Shown here one piece after another: positions 53,730 to 60,000 of a stretch of 60,000 bases of DNA. Source of the stretch: Polytrichum commune (taxonomy: Eukaryota; Streptophyta; Polytrichopsida; Polytrichales; Polytrichaceae); assembly GCA_950295325.1 (NCBI GenBank), contig OX485807.1:35124440-35184439 (forward strand), read 5' to 3'. A model generated the notes under the pieces. The model made no database searches and was not told the DNA's origin. It saw only the letters and a program-made list of their open reading frames with translations. The translations under genes and the position numbers were made by a program. Each line of letters starts with the position of its first letter. The stretch's first letter is position 1.

Positions 53730-53741
53730 CCTTCACCAGTT
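53730..53741. repeat. Target-site duplication of the 17-kb element, right
   Basis: CCTTCACCAGTT, identical to 36607-36618. One or more of the 12 bases may match by chance, since Mutator duplications are usually 9-11 bp. Confidence 0.85.
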
Positions 53742-54435
53742 TTGACTTTAGGAAGTCTTCTCCTGCCTCCCTGATCAGAGCTGCCATGGATGCACTGGTG
53801 AAGTTGTATTCAGCCTTGAACGCTCTCCAGTTCACCTCGTTCACCTCGTCATCGACAAAAATGTTCTTTTCCGGGATTAGCTTCTGCAGCTCCTGGACGA
53901 TCGTTGTTTTCTTCTTCCTATTCTCCGCCCATTCCTTCATTGTGTAGCATGAAGGAACAAAGGATTTCGGCTTGGTGAAGACTATTTTGGGGTACACCCA
54001 AAATCTCTTAGGGGTCGGGTTGTTGTGCAAGATGTGCGTTGCCGCCTTCCCCATTTCCGCCTCCGAAAGACCCTGCAGACTTCTAAATAATTCTCTCATG
54101 AGAGGCTTCATCGCCTTGAATCGAGAAGACGAGTTGAAGAGGTTGCATGTGTCAGGATCCATGAGATCCCCTGTCTCGTGTTTCTCAAACACTGTCTTCC
54201 ACTTCTGCCAAACCATGTCGGATGATGTAATCAAGTAGATCTCTCCTCTTAGCTCATTGTACTTCTTTTGCTTGTGACTTGAATTGTCAATTGAGGAGAA
54301 CTTGTTTATCATTTGGTATTTGAAAAGCTGCACAAGAGCATAGAATGCGTGTTAATTCTCAATATGTTGTTTCCAAACAAAGAAGAAAAATGATGAACAA
54401 CAAACTGCGTAGACAAACACAAACTAAAACACAAG

Positions 54436-54580
54436 GTTTGGGTCGAGCGACCCAAACTGTATGAAGAAACACAAGGTTTGGGTCGAGCGACCCAAACTGT
54501 ATGAAGAAACGCAAAGTTTGGGTCGAGCGACCCAAACTGTATGAAGAAACCCAAAGTTTGGGTCGAGCGACCCAAACTTT
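54436..54580. repeat. TTTGGGTCG palindromes in an intron (4 tandem copies)
   Basis: Four copies about 40-42 bp apart in units containing TGTATGAAGAAAC, each with the arm GTTTGGGTCG, centre AG and the complementary arm. They fill the intron between the first two identified exons of the outer fusion gene. Confidence 0.95.
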
Positions 54581-55950
54581 GTTTGAGAAACAATGCTCAC
54601 CTCCCACTTTGGATTCTTGTCTTTTGCATTCTCCCTTTCCTTGGGAGGCCGGCCGTAGAACTCCCACACATCCCGCGATGCCATGATGTTCCTAATCCAA
54701 GAAGCTTGATATGCCCGCTTCTTGTTATTCATGTTGAAATAGCGGGAGATATCGCTCAGCCGGGTTTCGTCGTCCGACCACACGACCAATGCCTTCCATA
54801 CCTTCAATTTTTCCTTTAGACCATTAGGATCATTCCACTCCGTCATCAGTTGAAGTTTCTTTGAAGCTTCAACACTGTGCTGACCGTCAATCAACCAAAA
54901 ATCGCCTTTCTCTATAGAAGGCCACATATCCGGTGTAGGCATTCTTTTGTGTCCCTGAGGCATGACAACAATAGTCTGCCTATCATGTTTAAACTGGTCG
55001 CTCACCATCTGGGCGATTAACCAATCAACATACGCATCTTCCTTTGCCCGAACGCACTTCTCTGGTGGCGCTAGGTGGCATTGTGCGATGTTGACATCAA
55101 ACTTGAATTCTCTGCCCATGAAAAAACAATGTAAACACTTGGTGTCGAAATTGTTGAGTATTTTCTGGATCTCCGATGGCTCCACTCCTTCCCCGGGCTT
55201 GGGCATACGTAGCTCCGGTGAAACAGGCTCATCTGTCATGGCAGATACTGACTCTCTCGGCCTCTTAGATGGTGTCGTCTGCCGGCTTTGTGATGGCGTC
55301 GGTGTTTCACTATCAGCAGGAGTTGCCGTAGGTGTTGTTCTCCTCGAGTCAGCTGGAACCGGTCGGGGCTTCCTCACTGTTTGAGGTCTTGACGACCCTG
55401 CGCCCTCTTCAGCAGTCGCCTTGCGCCTCACAGCTTGTTGAGATTTTGACTTGCTTTGCTGGGTCTTGTTTATTGCGTTGATTGCCTGCTTAAGTTTAGT
55501 GAACCTGGTTGCAACCTTCGTGTTTGAAATGATCGCATCTATGAAGATTGTATCCGGTTTAACAATGTCTGGCTCAGCGCAGGATTCCTTCACGTATACC
55601 GGATCGAATGGCTCGGCTTGCTCATGCATGAACATGTGCACATTTTCCAGAGAAGAGTTTTCCAGGATGACGCCAACGTGCTCTCCTAGAGCATGAACTG
55701 ATGCCACCTCCCATCCCGTCAAAGCATCCCATGTGTGTTGCTCCTCCGTGCCAACCTTCAAAACAAGGAGGATTTTGAATTGAGTTGCCTTTACTACAAG
55801 AAAGGACCATGCAATTACAAGGTCTTCTTTTGCTACGTAGGATTGGTTTTTAGGAGTTTCGTGCTCCTGCCAGATCGCGTCTGGTGCCGGCTTGAACCAT
55901 CGTTCTCCAGGTTTTTTCTTGGGGGGCATCTGCAAGTAGAAATACATATG

Positions 55951-56765
55951 TTAGTTTCGGTCGGGCGACCCAAACTCTTTCAAATCATATAGGCTTATGT
56001 CTGGGTTTAGTAACATTTATATATGGGGTTACTTTTCACAGGTTTGGGTCGAACGACCCAAACCTGTGCCTACAATGGCTAATGAATAATATATTATTTG
56101 GCTACGAAAACCAATCTTTAAGTTCATGGATACAACAATCATCACGAGCTACTGTTCTAGTTGTGGGTCATTTCATTATTGCTTGGGTGTTTGAGTTGTT
56201 GTTTATAAGTGTAAGTATTGTTCGTAAGCAGTAAAAATTTACGCAAAGTTTGGGTCGTTCGACCCAAACTTTGTAGCGGTATGGAATGATCGGCTATGGC
56301 CTTAGATCATACCCAAGATGATGATTACCTAAATTATGAATTACCATTTCATGCGCTGTTTGGGTCGAGCGACCCAAACTCTGCAGATGGATTGGGTCAA
56401 GCGACCCAAAGCATGTGCTAGTTTGGGTCGAGCGACCCAAACTCTGCAGATGGATTGGGTCGATAGGGTTAGATATTCACCCAAGATGATGATTAAATTA
56501 ATTATAAATGAACATTTGATGCGGAGTTTGGCTAAACCCTAGACCCAAACAATGCTTATGGTTTGGGTCGAGCGACCCAAACTCTGCAGATGGATTGGCG
56601 CCCACGACCCAGAGCATCTGCTAGTTTGGGTCGAACGACCCAAACCATCTTTAGAGTTTGGGTCGAACGATCCAAACCAGCTGGAGAGTTTGGATCGCTC
56701 TACCCAAACCAGCTGCAGAGTTTAGTGTTTTAGGGTTTCAAACTGAAGTTTGGGTCGTCTCTCGA
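55951..56765. repeat. TTTGGGTCG palindromes upstream of the outer fusion gene (~12)
   Basis: Clear copies near 56041, 56245, 56358, 56419, 56560 and 56624, with centres AG, AA or TT. Decayed copies lie near 55953, 56394, 56456, 56602, 56656, 56687 and 56745. Several are followed by CTCTGCAGATGGATTGG. They lie just upstream of the acceptor preceding the first ATG exon, in a 5' intron, UTR or promoter. Confidence 0.9.
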
Positions 56766-58309
56766 AACACTTTTGATTCCAGAGACCTTTATAATGTGTT
56801 TACGCAGCATATACAATGCTTATGCATTGTAGATGCTGCGAAACTCTAAAGAAATTGACACACATAAAGAAGTTGAAGAAATCACCTTGCTTTGCAAACT
56901 ACACAACAAGCTGCTGTTGGAAGCAGTTCTAACAAGCTAGTCTTGGAAGCTGATTCTAGAAAGGATTGGATATCAGAAAACTAAGAACGCCTCACAAACA
57001 TTCACTCTGAATTGAAGAAGCTTTCACAAACATTCACTCAGAATTAAACAATCCCTCACAAACATTCACTCTGAATGTAACAAGTGTTTACAAACATGAA
57101 CAAAGAAGCTATCTGAAGGCCACACATGCATCCTGATTTTCGAACAATCATTCTAATTCCGAAATCACTCTACACTCACACATGAATGTTTCTAAGACCA
57201 GGAGGAACTGACACAACCACTTTGAAACAACACTCACACTCCAAAACAACAAAGACGTTCTGAAATGGCTAAAATGTATAGACTTTAATACAAAAACAAA
57301 CCCTAAACTCATACTACACTCAGAACTCGGTCAATGCGCACTCAATGAACAACAAAATAGATCAAAAGAAGAGGAGGAGTGAAAGAGAGAATGAGATAAT
57401 GATGAAGAGGGAAGGAGAGAGGGAATGCGAGTTCGACAAGGAGAGAGAGAATGCAAGGGAGGAGGCGGCGCTTTCAAGAGCGGCGGCGCCTCCAGAAAGT
57501 ATGAGGAACGTACAAAGGAGGAGGAGCTTGGAGCGGAGGAGAGAGAAGGAGAAAGTGCGGAGGGGAGAGTGAAAGGGGGAAGGTCACTCAAGGGCGGGAC
57601 CCATTCGGGCCGGCGCCTTTCGTGTCCGTTCAGCTCATGGCCGCCACGTGTCACGGGGCGCTCCATGGCCCAAACGAATACACAATCTGAGCCATTGGAG
57701 AGCCCCAGGCCCATCGACGGTCGATAGGCCTCGCAGGTGGGTATCCTTTAGCCACCTATCCCATACCATCCTTGAGGATACTAAAAAACCTTTATAGCCT
57801 AAGGTTTTTAATTTAATGGTCCCCCGATGGATTTGCTAATATCAAATAATGAAACTGTATTGGTTTTGTAATTTTAGTAATCTACACATATGCATGAATC
57901 GAGAATGATAGATACTAGACTAAGAGGAGTATTTAATAATTATATTGCAATCCTCGTAGGCAATTACATAATGGAATAATATAACTATGGTAACCATTTA
58001 CACAATGAATGGTTTCGAGTTATATATTGTAATTATCTATGAAGGTTGTTGGTAAAGGACAATGCTATAGCCTACGATGGATCCGTTAACACATACCATT
58101 GAACTAAATCTAATTATACAAGTTTATGTAGTGTCATTCATTATAATATGGAATTATGCAATATTAAGTGTTGACAACTTAATATCATTGTTGTTTGCGA
58201 AAAGCAACAAAGATGTTGTTTGATTTATAGCATGATGGAACATTAACATACTTATTTACAAGTTTACATATTTATGAGATACAAATATATTGAAGCGGGT
58301 GTTTTTGCT
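56766..58309. other. Gene-free stretch with short repeats and a purine tract
   Basis: At 56990-57085 the word TCACAAACATTCACTCTGAA repeats about four times with changes. From 57355 to 57560 the plus strand is almost all purine. A 9-bp-arm hairpin (AAAAACCTT, 8-nt loop) lies at 57784-57809. The 127-codon minus frame at 57331-57714 is low-complexity Ser/Pro/Leu and not called. Confidence 0.5.
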
Positions 58310-58625
58310 GAAGAACCCAATTAAGAACTCATATGAAGATGGTTTAGGTAGGACGACCCAAACATTAGACAATGTTGTTGTTGTTCATATATTTAGTTGA
58401 GACAAGATAAAGTCTACAAATATTGAATATAGTGATAGTAAATGAGAGAAGCACCATGTATACAAATATGAAGCTATCAAATACTAATATGTGGAGTTCA
58501 ACATTATATGAAGCCATTTAAGCAATCACTTTGTTGTTGGATGATCCCTCCACATATATTAAACAACATATCTTATTAGGAAATGAGGCACAAATTACAG
58601 TAGATGGTGTTCTATATGGAAGCCA

Positions 58626-59174
58626 CACGGGTAGGTCACTCTAAGGCATTTTTGTGCACCACGTGCGGCTCAGGGTTTTTTGTTTTGGGGCTATTTACCT
58701 TCAAGGGTTGAATTAAAGCCTCCCTATAATTACTTGAATTTCAAAAATGGCCCATTTGTTTGCACCCTTCCATTACTTATATTGTCCAAGTCACTGCAAT
58801 TTTTTGTACTCTATATTCCTTTTAAGTAATAAAAGCTAATTTACTTCCTGTTAAGGGAAACCATGGAAACAAAGAAGGGTGCAAACAATAATATCATTGC
58901 AAACAAAGTTATGAAGAAAACACATAGGAGACCATAGCAAACATTATACTAAACATACCTTCTAGGAACCTTATCTTCAGCCCCTATATTAATTTTACAA
59001 AAAAATAATGGCCCACATTTTATGTCCATCTAACTTACTTATAATGGGATTGTCTACATTTAATGGCCCCTTCATTATTTGGAATTCCTTTATAATTTTT
59101 ATTTCAAATGATTTCAATCCTCTCTATATTATGCCGCACGTCGTTTTTAAAATGCACTAAGTGACCTACCCGTG
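58626..59174. mobile_element. 549-bp MITE with hAT-like features
   Basis: Ends start CACGGGTAGGTCACT on the left and, reverse-complemented, on the right; imperfect similarity continues for about 45 bp to ACGTGCGGC. Flanking 8-mers GGAAGCCA (58618-58625) and GGAAGCAA (59175-59182) look like an 8-bp target duplication with one change. No ORF. The 8-bp duplication suggests a hAT source, unproven. Confidence 0.8.
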
Positions 59175-59198
59175 GGAAGCAACCCTGAACAACTACGA

Positions 59199-59238
59199 GG
59201 GTGTAGGGTGTAGGGTTTAGGGTTTAGGGTATATAAAT
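59199..59238 (+). repeat. Short telomere-like tract and TATA-like box
   Basis: GGGTGTAGGGTGTAGGG followed by two TTTAGGG units and, directly after, TATATAAAT at 59230-59238. TTTAGGG is the plant telomere unit. Telo-box plus TATA is also a common plant promoter layout, but no gene is seen downstream in the window. Confidence 0.6.
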
Positions 59239-60000
59239 GTGTCTTGTTGCACTCGAAGCCATAAATGAATGGCGCATAGGTCAAATGAGGGGGCCAAGTC
59301 GCTTGTGGTTCTAAAAACAAATGTATATAGATATCACAATAGTCTAATTCATGAACATGAACGTTGGTTACATTTCATGTTATGTTTGTTATGTATGTTA
59401 TGTTACGTCGTAGATGCGTTCATATTTAGTGTATAAATCTCTAAATATCTTATTTAGTGTAGTGACACTAGAACACACCAACATGTATTTAAGGACATGT
59501 TCTGCTCAACTTGCATTGAATAGATACAACTATATATGTTTAGATTTTTCATCAAACATTTGTTAAAACAAATAAAGTTGATTACATTTTTTTTGGCAAG
59601 CCAAATCAATAAAAACTATAGGTACAAAACACAACTACAATAAGTATGATATTTAGTGTTTGATACACTAAATACAAGTGAATACACAATATATCAATAA
59701 CCATATGAAAGTAATAAACATTAAATATAAGCTATAGTAATATGTGGCATTGACATGTTTGAATTTAGTGTTAGTAAGGATGTGAAAAGAAGAAATATAC
59801 GTGAGAGTAGAAGGTAGCAACACATTTACTTCTAACACTAACTGTCATAGGATTGAAAATTAATGTTGAGCATGTAAGGGTGGTAACCATAGTCCGCCAA
59901 GAGCCTAAGGCTAGTGTAAATGCAGCCTACAAAATTTGTGACTTAGCCTATAAAATTTTGAAAGTGTAGGACAAAGAGCCTATGGACAATTTTAAAACAT
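59239..60000. other. Gene-free AT-rich end of window
   Basis: No coding frame or recognisable repeat. Words such as ATTTAGTGT recur without clear periodicity. Confidence 0.5.

Larger units (their letters stand above)
53730..55929 (-). pseudogene. Outer ParB/methyltransferase-like gene, 5' half
   Basis: Exon 55929-~54602 starts MPPKKKPGERWFKP directly after a TTGCAG acceptor and ends at a GTGAGC donor. Exon ~54328-53730 starts LFKYQMINKF and ends in KSKLVK where the 17-kb element enters; read-through stops a few codons later. Near residue 347 is FWLIDGQHSVEASKKL, matching the DGQHR/ParB-type core; flanking motifs CHLAPPEK and IVVMPQG fit a ParB-like N-terminal domain. A long Ser/Thr/Pro/Arg linker (residues about 175-270) precedes it. 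The 3' half with the methyltransferase-like part is at 34140-36618. The gene cannot make a full product unless the 17 kb is spliced or excised. The intron 54329-54601 has four palindromes. Function in recognising the element's own DNA is inference. Confidence 0.65.

Noticed and set aside
57331-57714. 127-codon Ser/Pro/Leu-rich minus frame
   Set aside because: Complement of a long purine tract; low complexity, no start or splice support.
57784-57809. 9-bp-arm hairpin as a terminator
   Set aside because: A single AT-rich hairpin in gene-free eukaryotic DNA has no clear role; intrinsic terminators do not apply.
28835-59174. Terminal inverted repeats of the outer gene cluster
   Set aside because: I compared the gene-free flanks (26.7-29.3 kb and 56.8-59.2 kb) by eye and found no convincing matching ends; the MITE ends are unrelated.

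Overview
The window is nuclear DNA from a land plant, most likely a seed-free lineage (fern, lycophyte or bryophyte). Evidence: spliceosomal introns with GT/AG borders, a short TTTAGGG (plant-telomere-type) tract near 59.2 kb, a Ty3/gypsy element of plant non-chromovirus type, a Mutator-like element with SWIM and CxxH signatures, and a DUF7869-type gene. The exact lineage is inference. I see no ordinary housekeeping gene: nearly everything is a mobile element, or a mobile element nested in another.

Layout. (1) 1-1.25 kb: simple repeats and a diverged LTR fragment. (2) 1.25-9.1 kb, minus strand: an apparently intact LINE with one 2576-aa ORF. It carries a 2A-type motif, an APE-like endonuclease, a reverse transcriptase, RNase H, and a C-terminal CCHC plus RPD...E...K region resembling the restriction-like endonuclease of R2/Dualen elements. 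(3) 9.16-11.36 kb, minus: a 733-aa ORF with an N-terminal signal-peptide-like segment, an RRM-like core and a C-terminal helical tail. (4) 11.4-15.05 kb: tandem repeats and old LTR debris. (5) 15.06-26.70 kb, minus: a complete, very young Ty3/gypsy element with 2210-bp LTRs that look identical, a 5-bp target duplication (GGCAT) and a 2079-aa gag-pol. (6) 26.7-29.3 kb: no gene seen. (7) 29.3-56.8 kb, minus: an 'outer' gene cluster with a DUF7869-like gene, a small charged protein, an FCP1-like phosphatase homologue and a ParB-like/DNA-methyltransferase-like fusion gene.

(8) The outer fusion gene is split in an exon by a 17-kb Mutator-like element at about 36.62-53.73 kb, with 38-39-bp terminal inverted repeats and a shared 12-bp flank. 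This inner element has its own ParB-like/beta-class methyltransferase-like gene (minus), a 4.5-kb array of about 29 copies of a perfect 22-bp palindrome, a basic/acidic protein gene, a divergently transcribed Mutator transposase gene and a small acidic protein gene. The transposase exon is itself broken by a 972-bp solo LTR (TGTCGC...GCGACA, target duplication AAGAG). (9) 56.8-60 kb: low-complexity DNA, a 549-bp hAT-like MITE with 8-bp duplications, and telomere-like repeats.

Most interesting point: two different large elements each encode a ParB-like + methyltransferase-like fusion, and each has its own family of 20-24-bp palindromes. In both, a block of palindromes sits in the non-coding sequence directly upstream of an early ATG-bearing exon of that gene. 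In a third palindrome family, both arms have changed together so that symmetry is kept. A ParB/parS-like or self-methylation recognition system is a testable inference, not something the sequence proves.
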